The notes: generated from the letters alone by a model not told the origin. DNA of 5,376 nucleotides from Zoogloeaceae bacterium (GCA_031267345.1 JAIRZG010000016.1:1-5376), one strand, 5' to 3'; shown: positions 1 through 5,376, counted from the first letter of the stretch. Program-made: numbers and translations.

Positions 1-1
1 C

Positions 2-208
2 CGCCTCAACCCGCAACTCGACGCCTTCCGCCTTTCCGCCGCCAACGGCGAAGGGTTTGACCTCTGGCTCGACTGGTTGCGCGCGCAGACGACCCAGGTC
101 AAAACCGCCCGCGTCCGGCAACTTGAAACGCAGCTTGCGCTGCTCAGGGGACAGAAGACGGAAGACAAAAGACAGTCCGTTGCCGACGCGCCGCGCCGCC
201 ATCATTAA
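2..208 (+). CDS. hypB: HypB, hydrogenase nickel incorporation GTPase (3' end only)
   Basis: Only the last 68 codons are inside the window; the reading frame is open from base 2 and ends at TAA 206-208. HypB is a cytoplasmic SIMIBI-class GTPase that, with HypA, delivers nickel to the large subunit of [NiFe]-hydrogenase. The visible part matches the HypB C-terminus: an RLNPQL start, the LSAANGEG segment (the SA-x-x-GEG guanine-specificity region) and then DLWLDWLR. Behind this comes a charged, probably helical tail with a V-R-Q-L-E-T-Q-L pattern, which many proteobacterial HypB proteins have, and a final segment rich in K, D, R and H that looks poorly conserved. The nickel and nucleotide-binding regions lie outside the window. 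The last ~20 codons are built on an imperfect heptanucleotide repeat, so the extreme C-terminus may have been added by repeat DNA. Family assignment is from motif memory on a short fragment, but the WLDWL plus GEG combination is distinctive. Confidence 0.82.
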   Translation, partial: RLNPQLDAFRLSAANGEGFDLWLDWLRAQTTQVKTARVRQLETQLALLRGQKTEDKRQSVADAPRRHH

Positions 209-270
209 AAGTCCTGTCTATTTTCCATGCCGCCGCGCGCTGTCCTCCGTCCCCGCTCTTCCGTCCCCTG
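145..270. repeat. Inverted pair of four-heptad tandem repeats around the hypB stop codon
   Basis: On the plus strand 146-173 reads as four tandem heptamers: AGGGGAC, AGAAGAC, GGAAGAC, AAAAGAC. On the minus strand 269-242 reads as four heptamers: AGGGGAC, GGAAGAG, CGGGGAC, GGAGGAC. The common pattern is roughly RGRRGAC. As an inverted repeat, arms 145-174 and 241-270 agree at 22 of 30 positions, and the symmetry centre falls on the hypB TAA. The left arm is inside hypB coding sequence; the right arm is just upstream of the next gene. The spacer 175-240 contains a small AT-rich patch. It could be a degenerate dispersed repeat, a protein-binding array or an accident of purine-rich sequence. The positions are read directly; any function is unknown. 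Confidence 0.45.
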
Positions 271-278
271 AACGCCCG

Positions 279-2132
279 ATGCCGTTCGTTCCCAATGTCA
301 CCACCCTGTCCGGACGAATACTGGCGCGGACGGGGCTTTTGTTGCTGGCGGCAGTGTTGCTGGGCGGCGGGCTGATCGCGATCTGGCGGCTGGCGTTGTC
401 GCCGCTCGCCGACGCCTGGCGGAGCCGCGACTGGATACAGGCGATGGCGAAAATCGAAGACCTCTCGCTGACGCAGGACGCGCGCGGCGTGCGTCTGCGG
501 ACGCGCTACGCCTATCGGGTGCGAGGCGTCCTTTACCGCGCCAGCCGTTACGGGTTGCATACCGACATGGACAACGCCGAAGCCGCGCGCGCCGCCTATG
601 CGGAACTCCTCTACCGCGACAAGGTTTGGGTCTGGGTGAATCCTGACGCGCCCGACGAAGCCCTGATGAATCGGGACATCCACTGGTCGGTCGTCGCCTT
701 CGCGCTGCCTGCGGTCGCAGTCGCCGCGCTGGGCGCGTTGCTCCTTTGGGCGGCTGCCAGCGCCGTTCGGGCATGGCGTCGGGAATTCCGGCGCAAGGCG
801 CAAGGCGCGATGCGTTATCCTTTGTCCATCATGCGTTTTCTCTACAGTTTTTGCTTCTATCTGTTCCTGCCGGGACTTTTGCTGCGCCTTTTGTGGCGCA
901 GCCGCCAGCAACCCGACTATCGACGGCATTGGCGGGAGCGGTTCGGTTTTTATGATGGACGCGCGCCATCGCCGCTCCTCTGGGTGCACGCGGTGTCGCT
1001 GGGGGAAACGCGGGCGGCGGAACCGTTGATGGCGGGATTGCTGGCGGCGTATCCGCGACACGCGTTGTTGCTGACCAGCATGACGCCCACCGGACGCGGC
1101 GCGGGAAGCGCCCTGTATCGGGACAACGCGCGGGTCATGCAAGCGTATTTGCCTTATGACGCGCCGGACGCCGTGCGGCGTTTTTTCCGGCATTTCCGGC
1201 CTGATTTCGGCGTATTGCTGGAAACGGAAATCTGGCCCAACCTGCTGTTCGCCGCCAGACGGCAAGGCGTGCCGATGATGCTGGTCAACGCCCGTCTCTC
1301 AAGTCGTTCGGCGCGCGGCTATGCGCGGATCGGGATGCTGGCGCGTCCGGCTTTCGCCACGCTCTGCGCGGTGGCGGCGCAGGAACGCGCGGACGCGCGG
1401 CGGCTGGCTTTTTTGGGCGCAAGCCAAATTTCGATCTGCGGCAATCTGAAATTCGATGTTCACCCCGCGCCGGAATTGCTGGCGCAAGGCAAAACGTGGC
1501 GGACGGAAATCACGCGCCGGCAACAACGCCCCATCTGGCTGGCCGCCAGCACCCGCGAAGGCGAGGAAATCCTGTTGCTCGATGTGGCGGCGCAGCTTCC
1601 GGCCTGTTTGCCGCCGGATGCGCCGCCGCCGCTGTTGGTGCTGACGCCGCGCCATCCGCAGCGTTTTGACGCGGTGGCGACGCTGGTCGAGACGCGCGGC
1701 CTCTCGCTGACGCGGCGCAGCGCGGGCCTGCCAACGCTTGAGACGCAGGTCTGGCTGGGCGACAGCATGGGCGAACTGGCGGCGTATTACGCGCTGGCGG
1801 ATATCGCTTTCATCGGCGGCAGCCTCTTGCCCCTGGGCGGTCAGAATCTCATCGAGGCGGCGGCCTGCGCCTGTCCGACGCTCTTCGGCCCCTACACCTT
1901 CAACTTCGCCCGCGCCAGCCGCGATGCCGTGCGCGCAGGCGCGGCGTTACGGGTTCAGGACGCGAAAACGCTGCTTGCCCATCCGAAACAACAGGCCGCC
2001 CTGCGCAGCGCCGCCTTGGATTTCGCCGCCCAATATCGAGGCGCGACCACGCGCGTACTGGCGCTGCTTCGGGCGCAAACTCAGTCATTGCCCATATTTT
2101 CCGAATCTGGATTTCCGACGACGGATTCCTGA
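279..2132 (+). CDS. kdtA: Kdo transferase (KdtA/WaaA) with an N-terminal DUF3592-like membrane domain
   Basis: This 617-residue protein has two parts. Residues 1-163 have a membrane helix (~17-40), a soluble domain (~45-130) and a second helix (~136-163). The soluble part has the DUF3592 pattern RYAYRVRGVLYRASR and VWVWVNPDAPDEALM. A basic stretch (RAWRREFRRK) suggests that both ends are cytoplasmic. From about residue 178 or 185 a complete GT30 enzyme follows; it moves Kdo from CMP-Kdo onto lipid IVA at the inner membrane. Its landmarks are a hydrophobic anchor 186-206, SLGE with the likely catalytic base Glu243 (equivalent to E. coli Glu60), ETEIWPN 315-321, NARLS from 337, GNLKFD 388-393, STREGEE 424-430, PRHPQRF 457-463 and GGSLLPLGGQN from 513. 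The KdtA part, about 433-440 residues, is full length. ATG 279 is the first start after hypB but has no clear Shine-Dalgarno. Internal ATGs at 810 and 831 sit where ordinary KdtA begins, so a second, normal-sized product is possible. The KdtA call is very secure; the DUF3592 call is moderate. Confidence 0.92.
   Translation: MPFVPNVTTLSGRILARTGLLLLAAVLLGGGLIAIWRLALSPLADAWRSRDWIQAMAKIEDLSLTQDARGVRLRTRYAYRVRGVLYRASRYGLHTDMDNAEAARAAYAELLYRDKVWVWVNPDAPDEALMNRDIHWSVVAFALPAVAVAALGALLLWAAASAVRAWRREFRRKAQGAMRYPLSIMRFLYSFCFYLFLPGLLLRLLWRSRQQPDYRRHWRERFGFYDGRAPSPLLWVHAVSLGETRAAEPLMAGLLAAYPRHALLLTSMTPTGRGAGSALYRDNARVMQAYLPYDAPDAVRRFFRHFRPDFGVLLETEIWPNLLFAARRQGVPMMLVNARLSSRSARGYARIGMLARPAFATLCAVAAQERADARRLAFLGASQISICGNLKFDVHPAPELLAQGKTWRTEITRRQQRPIWLAASTREGEEILLLDVAAQLPACLPPDAPPPLLVLTPRHPQRFDAVATLVETRGLSLTRRSAGLPTLETQVWLGDSMGELAAYYALADIAFIGGSLLPLGGQNLIEAAACACPTLFGPYTFNFARASRDAVRAGAALRVQDAKTLLAHPKQQAALRSAALDFAAQYRGATTRVLALLRAQTQSLPIFSESGFPTTDS
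2081..2132. other. 52-bp convergent 3' overlap between kdtA and tolC
   Basis: The plus-strand kdtA frame ends with TGA at 2130-2132, and the minus-strand tolC frame ends with TGA, read as TCA on the plus strand at 2081-2083. The last 16 kdtA codons plus its stop are therefore antisense to the end of tolC. No hairpin followed by a T-run was seen on either strand here, so neither gene has an evident intrinsic terminator at its end. Confidence 0.85.
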
Positions 2133-3445
2133 GGCAAAAGCAGCATATTGACGCCGATAATGTCGTTTTCATCGAGCGCGCCGATGGCGGCTTTCAGGCG
2201 CAGACGGGCGAGCAGGGTGTCGTGGTAGGCGCGGGCGAGGTCGCGGCGGGTGGTGAAGACCTGTTGCTCGGCATTCAGGACATCAATATTGATGCGCACC
2301 CCGACTTCATATCCGGTCTTGTTGTGTTCCAGCGAGGTAAGCGATGAGGATAGCGCGGCTTCCAGCGCCCGGATTTGCGCCAGGCCATTGACCACGCCGA
2401 GAAAATTCTGCCGCGCCGAAAGCGCGGCGTTGCGACGCGCGGCCTCCAGCAGGGAAAGGGCGGCCTGATGGTTGGCCGCCGCTTCGCGCGCCTTTGAGGA
2501 GACGCCGCCGCCCGAAAATAGCGGCAGGTTGAGTTGCAATCCGATGCTGTTTGCATCCGTTTCCGGTCGGGTAAGGCCGCTGCCGTCCTGGGTGCGGCTT
2601 TTGCCGCCGCTGGCGACCAGATCCAGCGTGGGATAGTGTCCGGCTTTTGCCCTGGCGATCTCTTTTTCCGCAATATCCACGTTATGCGCGGCAATTTGCA
2701 CGCTGATGTTGTGCGCTTGCGCGGCCTCGACCCAGGGCGGCATCCGGGCGGGTTGCGGCGGGGCAATGATTTTTTGCGGGTCCAGGCGCGCCAGCGTTTC
2801 CGGCGCGTCGCCAATCATCACGCGCAGGGTTTCACGCCGGATTTCCAGTTCGTTTTCGCTGGCGATTTCCTGCGCTTCGGCGAGATCGTGACGGGATTCG
2901 GCTTCCACCGCGTCCACGATGGTTGCCGCGCCCACTTCAAAATTCTGCCGCGCCTGTTCCAGTTGTTGGGCAATGGCGAGCTTTTGCGCGCGCGCCGCTT
3001 CCAGATTGGCGAGCGCGTTCAGGACTTCAAAATAGGCGCTGGAGACGCGCAGGACAAGCTGCTGTCCGGCCTCGACAAAACGCGCTTCCGCGAGCGCCAC
3101 CGCCGTTTTGCCCTGCGCGTAGGCGACCAGATTCTGCCAGCGGAATATCGGCTGCGTCAGGGCCAGGACGTGACGATGGCTGTTGTAGCGGCGGTCGACG
3201 CGGGTTGCGCCATTATCGATTTCCTGCTCGTTCCATACGCTTTCGCCGGAAAGCGCCAGACTGGGCAACAGTCCGGCGCGCGCCTGCGGCATTTGTTCGC
3301 GCCCGGCGTCCCGCGTGGCGCGGGCGGCGGCGAATTCGGCATCGTGCGTTTGCGCCAGACGATACGCCTGCAACAGATCCATCGCCTCTGCGGAAGGGAG
3401 CAGGACGAACAGGAAAAGGAACGGGCTGAAGCGGGCAAGGCGCAT
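2081..3445 (-). CDS. tolC: TolC-family outer-membrane efflux channel protein
   Basis: This 454-residue protein has two homologous outer-membrane efflux repeats, about 22-212 and 235-425, as TolC does. TolC trimers form an outer-membrane beta-barrel with a long periplasmic alpha-helical tunnel, and they connect to inner-membrane pumps or type I secretion systems. Residues 1-21 are a signal peptide (basic MRLAR, a run of F/L/V, then PSAEA), with cleavage expected before MDLLQAY. Landmarks are LTQPIFRW (97-104), AYFEVLNALANLEAA, FEVGAATIVDAVEAE, GHYPTLDLVASGG, LNLPLFSGGG (305-314), GYEVGVRINIDVLNAEQQ and the end AIGALDENDI. It lacks the long C-terminal tail of E. coli TolC. ATG 3445 is chosen because it starts the signal peptide and lies 7 bases after the pcm stop. 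No strong Shine-Dalgarno is visible, so translation may be coupled to pcm. No pump or adaptor gene is in the window, so the transported substrate is unknown. Confidence 0.93.
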   Translation of the reverse strand: MRLARFSPFLFLFVLLPSAEAMDLLQAYRLAQTHDAEFAAARATRDAGREQMPQARAGLLPSLALSGESVWNEQEIDNGATRVDRRYNSHRHVLALTQPIFRWQNLVAYAQGKTAVALAEARFVEAGQQLVLRVSSAYFEVLNALANLEAARAQKLAIAQQLEQARQNFEVGAATIVDAVEAESRHDLAEAQEIASENELEIRRETLRVMIGDAPETLARLDPQKIIAPPQPARMPPWVEAAQAHNISVQIAAHNVDIAEKEIARAKAGHYPTLDLVASGGKSRTQDGSGLTRPETDANSIGLQLNLPLFSGGGVSSKAREAAANHQAALSLLEAARRNAALSARQNFLGVVNGLAQIRALEAALSSSLTSLEHNKTGYEVGVRINIDVLNAEQQVFTTRRDLARAYHDTLLARLRLKAAIGALDENDIIGVNMLLLPQESVVGNPDSENMGND

Positions 3446-3452
3446 GGTTCGT

Positions 3453-4112
3453 TCAAAACAAAAACGCGGGCATTGTCGAAAAGTTTTCCAGATACGGCAA
3501 GCATGTTTCAAACAAAACTTCGGTTTGATGGTTTTGCCCCTCAAGAACGCGCACATATTGCGCGCGCAACGTCGGCGGCTGACCGACCACCGCGACCAGA
3601 CGCCCGCCGGAGCGCAGTTGTCGCAGGATGACGGGCGGAATCTCCGGCACGCCGCCGGAAATCACGATGGCGTCATAGGGGGCGCGGTCAATGAATCCGG
3701 CGCTGCCGTCGGCAATTTCCACCATCGCGTTGTTCACGTCGGCGCGACGCAGGTTTTCACGCGCCTGTCCGGCAAGGTTGGCGTCGATTTCCACGCTTAC
3801 CACATATTCCGCTTTCGCCGCCAGCAGCGCCGCCATATAACCGCTGCCCGCGCCGATTTCCAACACCTTGTCCGTCGGCTTTATCGCCAGCGCCTCCAGA
3901 AAGCGGGCTTCCATTTTGGGTTCCAGCATGATCTGGTGCGGCTTTTCTCCCAGCGGCAACGTCATGTCCGCAAAGGCCAGATTCCGCCAGAGGGTTGGCG
4001 CGAAATCCTCGCGCCGGATATGCGACAACAATTCCAGCGTCGATGCGTCCGACACGCCCCAGGGACGAATCTGCTGGTTCACCATGTTGCGACGCGCTTT
4101 GTCCAGATCCAT
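3453..4112 (-). CDS. pcm: Protein-L-isoaspartate O-methyltransferase family protein with altered substrate motif
   Basis: This 219-residue protein has a class I SAM-dependent methyltransferase fold of the PCMT family. Family members methylate L-isoaspartyl residues in aged proteins to start their repair. Visible parts are the N-terminal MVNQQIRP segment, the SAM-binding loop VLEIGAGSGY (83-92), the acidic strand end SVEID (106-110), ADGSAGF (134-140), PYDAIVISGG (145-154) and GGRLVAVVG. Where classical enzymes have a T-I-S-x-P motif before the SAM loop, this protein has IMLEPK (61-66), so Leu63 replaces the conserved Ser. I recall many proteobacterial homologues beside tolC sharing this variant, so it may be a subfamily with another substrate. 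ATG 4112 is preceded by GGAG with a 7-base spacer. Its stop lies 7 bases before tolC, suggesting one operon. Family membership is very likely; true isoaspartate repair activity is not established. Confidence 0.88.
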   Translation of the reverse strand: MDLDKARRNMVNQQIRPWGVSDASTLELLSHIRREDFAPTLWRNLAFADMTLPLGEKPHQIMLEPKMEARFLEALAIKPTDKVLEIGAGSGYMAALLAAKAEYVVSVEIDANLAGQARENLRRADVNNAMVEIADGSAGFIDRAPYDAIVISGGVPEIPPVILRQLRSGGRLVAVVGQPPTLRAQYVRVLEGQNHQTEVLFETCLPYLENFSTMPAFLF

Positions 4113-4119
4113 TGGTCAA

Positions 4120-4123
4120 CTCC
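4120..4123 (-). promoter_or_regulatory. Shine-Dalgarno of pcm
   Basis: The minus strand reads GGAG here, followed by a 7-base spacer (TTGACCA) and the pcm ATG. This is the best ribosome binding site in the window, and it fixes the pcm start at 4112. Confidence 0.7.
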
Positions 4124-4127
4124 ATGC

Positions 4128-4144
4128 CGCGCGGAAATCGCGCG
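4128..4144 (-). promoter_or_regulatory. GC hairpin in the predicted pcm leader
   Basis: CGCGCG at 4128-4133 and CGCGCG at 4139-4144 can pair around a 5-base loop (ATTTC in the pcm mRNA). The stem stops 4 bases before the Shine-Dalgarno. If transcription starts near 4148, it forms almost at the 5' end of the pcm-tolC mRNA, where it could protect the transcript or affect translation. There is no T-run after it, so it is not a terminator. In GC-rich DNA such a short stem can arise by chance. Confidence 0.4.
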
Positions 4145-4154
4145 AAAGCCGGGA

Positions 4155-4160
4155 ATTATA
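4155..4160 (-). promoter_or_regulatory. Candidate -10 element of the pcm-tolC operon
   Basis: The minus strand has a perfect TATAAT (plus-strand ATTATA), conspicuous in GC-rich DNA and placed 43 bases upstream of the pcm start codon. No good -35 hexamer sits 16-18 bases upstream: with a 17-base spacer the hexamer is ACATTG, while a TTGCCT lies only 14 bases away. The predicted start of transcription is near 4148. The promoter may be weak or activator-dependent. Confidence 0.45.
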
Positions 4161-4211
4161 CGGTCTCTACACATAGGCAATGTACAAACCCAGTCGTTTT
4201 GCGGAATTTCT

Positions 4212-4240
4212 TTGAGCCTTGGGCGCTTTTCGGTTACTTT
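4212..4240 (+). promoter_or_regulatory. Weak candidate promoter for the SPOR gene and coaE
   Basis: TTGAGC (4212-4217), a 17-base spacer and TACTTT (4235-4240) resemble a sigma-70 promoter with 4/6 and 3/6 matches. It is the best pair I see in the short divergent region before the plus-strand genes and would give a leader of about 25 bases. The match is poor and other starts are possible. Confidence 0.22.
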
Positions 4241-4271
4241 ATCCGCCTGTGAATTCAATCACTGGCTCATC

Positions 4272-4973
4272 ATGCGCGTTTTGTTCTTCCTGCTCCTCTT
4301 CGCCAATCTGCTGTTTTTTGCCTATGGTCAGGGCTATTTCGGTCAAAAGCCTTCGTCCGACGCCCATCGCCTGGAAAAACAGGTGAATCCGGAACGTCTG
4401 CGCCTCACGTGGTTGCCCGACGAAGCGCCCGCAGACGCCGCCTTGCCCCCGTCGGAGGTCACGGCAGCGCCCGCCGTTCTCCCGTCTGCCGTTGCGACCG
4501 TCGCTTCTGTCGCGCCCGTTCCTTCGTCCGCGCCGGTTACCGCCGCCGTCTGCATCCGGATAAACGGACTTGCGCCGGATGACGCGGTGCAACTGGCGGG
4601 ACAGGCCACCATCCTGCGCCTCAAGGCGACACAACTCGAGGCAAACGGCTGGTGGGTTTTCATTCCGCCGCTGGCGGACCGCGCCGCCGCCGAAAAAAAG
4701 GCCGCGGAATTGACGCAATTGGGTATTCGTGACTTTTTTATCGCCAATAACGGCGCGCAGCAATTTGCCATTTCTCTGGGTATTTTTTCCAGCGAGGAGT
4801 CCGCGCATCGGCATCTGGAAGAACTGCGCGGCAAGGGGGTGAGAAGCGCCCGCGTTGGCCCGCGCCGTCTGGAAAAAGCGCAGCAAAGCCTGGAAATCCG
4901 GGGCGATCCGCTGGTGGTCACTGCTTTTCGCGGCGCGTTGCCCGCTGACGCCACAACCAGCAACTGTCCTTGA
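4272..4973 (+). CDS. SPOR-domain membrane-anchored protein
   Basis: This 233-residue protein has an N-terminal hydrophobic anchor (residues ~3-18; LFFLLLFANLLFFAYGQG), which should place the rest in the periplasm. A Pro/Ala/Val-rich linker without clear fold spans ~52-92. From ~94 to 200 comes a C-terminal domain with the SPOR pattern: GWWVFIPPLADRAAAEKKAAEL, then the second half FAISLGIFSSEESAHRHLEELRGKGV ending near RVGPR. SPOR domains bind peptidoglycan strands stripped of stem peptides, often at the division site, so a role at the cell wall is inferred. Small proteins beginning with this ANLLFF-type anchor are common in betaproteobacteria, usually annotated only as SPOR proteins. ATG 4272 is chosen because it begins directly at the anchor; there is no strong Shine-Dalgarno. 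The open frame continues far upstream, but that part is antisense to pcm and not coding. The stop directly touches the coaE start, so the two are probably co-translated. Confidence 0.82.
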   Translation: MRVLFFLLLFANLLFFAYGQGYFGQKPSSDAHRLEKQVNPERLRLTWLPDEAPADAALPPSEVTAAPAVLPSAVATVASVAPVPSSAPVTAAVCIRINGLAPDDAVQLAGQATILRLKATQLEANGWWVFIPPLADRAAAEKKAAELTQLGIRDFFIANNGAQQFAISLGIFSSEESAHRHLEELRGKGVRSARVGPRRLEKAQQSLEIRGDPLVVTAFRGALPADATTSNCP

Positions 4974-5376
4974 ATGCCCCCTGAAATTCCCTTTACCGTG
5001 GCGTTGACCGGCGGCATTGGCAGCGGCAAAAGCACTGTTGCCCAGGGGTTTGTCGATCTGGGCGCGGCGCTGGTGGATACGGATGAACTCGCGCGTCAAC
5101 TCACCGCGCCCGGTGGCGCGGCGCTTCCGGCGCTCTGCGCCGCGTTCGGCGCGGAAATAAAAGCGGCGGACGGCAGTCTGGACCGTCCCCGGATGCGACA
5201 AAAAGCCTTCGCGGACGCCGCCGTCCGCCGCCAACTGGAGGCGATTCTGCATCCGCTCATCCACGCGCGCGTCCAGTGTGCGCTCGCCGCCCTTGTCCAT
5301 GTTGCGCCTTATGCGCTGGTCGCCATTCCCCTGCTGGTGGAAAGCGGCGGACGCCAGCGTTACGCGCCGGATCGGG
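4974..5376 (+). CDS. coaE: Dephospho-CoA kinase (5' part, cut by window end)
   Basis: The first 134 codons of CoaE are visible; the family is usually about 200 residues. CoaE phosphorylates the 3'-OH of the ribose of dephospho-CoA with ATP, the last step of coenzyme A synthesis in the cytoplasm. Evidence is the P-loop GGIGSGKS (13-20) preceded by VALT, VDTDELARQL with Asp35 and Asp37 at the substrate site, the LDRPRMRQKAF segment, AILHPLIH and the PLLVESG core strand. This order aligns closely with E. coli CoaE. The start ATG 4974 directly follows the stop of the SPOR gene (TGAATG). No Shine-Dalgarno is seen within the preceding 20 bases, so initiation probably depends on ribosomes ending the upstream gene. 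The sequence is intact as far as it goes. Confidence 0.94.
   Translation, partial: MPPEIPFTVALTGGIGSGKSTVAQGFVDLGAALVDTDELARQLTAPGGAALPALCAAFGAEIKAADGSLDRPRMRQKAFADAAVRRQLEAILHPLIHARVQCALAALVHVAPYALVAIPLLVESGGRQRYAPDR

Noticed and set aside
179..208. Possible promoter TTGCCG, 17-base spacer, CATTAA before kdtA
   Set aside because: Only 3 of 6 matches in the -10 element and it lies in the hypB coding end; no better pair was seen in 209-278, so kdtA may be transcribed from further upstream.
145..270. hypB terminator formed by the inverted heptad arms
   Set aside because: The arms are 66 bases apart, only 22 of 30 positions pair in the plus-strand RNA and no T-run follows, so an intrinsic terminator is not supported.
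57..278. Start of the kdtA frame at ATG 57
   Set aside because: That extension runs through the hypB coding sequence in another frame, is low-complexity and basic, and ATG 279 comes right before the first membrane helix.
144..1265. Long minus-strand open frame (373 codons) opposite kdtA
   Set aside because: It is antisense to the well-supported DUF3592-KdtA frame and its translation is rich in Arg, Gln, Pro and His without any recognisable domain, as expected for an antisense frame in GC-rich DNA.
3446..3556. Start of tolC at 3556 rather than 3445
   Set aside because: It would overlap pcm and place 37 residues before a clear signal peptide.
2534..3631. Plus-strand open frame (365 codons) opposite tolC and pcm
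   Set aside because: It lies entirely against the coding strands of tolC and pcm, has low-complexity composition and no motif; a shadow frame.
3315..4271. Upstream extension of the SPOR gene frame back to 3315
   Set aside because: The extension is antisense to pcm and tolC, and the hydrophobic anchor of the SPOR protein begins exactly at ATG 4272.
4239..5300. Minus-strand open frame (353 codons) opposite the SPOR gene and coaE
   Set aside because: Both plus-strand genes are confidently identified; the antisense translation is Arg/Gly-rich without a domain.

Overview
The window is GC-rich, gene-dense DNA from a Gram-negative bacterium. A Kdo transferase for lipopolysaccharide, a TolC outer-membrane channel, a SPOR-domain protein and HypB together point to a proteobacterium, most likely beta- or gammaproteobacterial. 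That placement is inference from family resemblance; no rRNA or other decisive marker is present. There are six genes, two of them cut by the window edges, and almost no non-coding DNA. No mobile element, CRISPR array, tRNA or rRNA was seen.

Left part, plus strand: the 3' end of hypB (nickel insertion GTPase for [NiFe]-hydrogenase) runs to 208. A 70-base gap follows, and then a long ORF from 279 to 2132 that joins a membrane-anchored DUF3592-like domain in frame to a complete Kdo transferase (KdtA/WaaA). The hypB end and the gap carry two arms of four degenerate heptanucleotides each, facing one another in inverted orientation.

Middle part, minus strand: pcm (a protein-L-isoaspartate methyltransferase family member with an altered substrate motif) and tolC lie 7 bases apart and probably form one operon, read right to left. 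The tolC 3' end overlaps the 3' end of the fused kdtA gene by 52 bp, so the two transcription units converge with no room for a terminator between them.

Right part, plus strand: a 159-bp divergent intergenic region separates pcm from a small SPOR-domain membrane protein. Its stop codon directly abuts the start of coaE (dephospho-CoA kinase), which runs off the right edge. The intergenic region holds a perfect TATAAT on the pcm strand, a small GC hairpin in the predicted pcm leader, and a good Shine-Dalgarno for pcm.

Functionally, kdtA, tolC and the SPOR gene concern the cell envelope (LPS core, export channel, peptidoglycan-associated protein). pcm, coaE and hypB are protein repair-like, cofactor and metalloenzyme-maturation functions. 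The most unusual points are the DUF3592-KdtA fusion, the heptad inverted repeat and the 52-bp convergent overlap. None of this amounts to a clear new multi-gene system.
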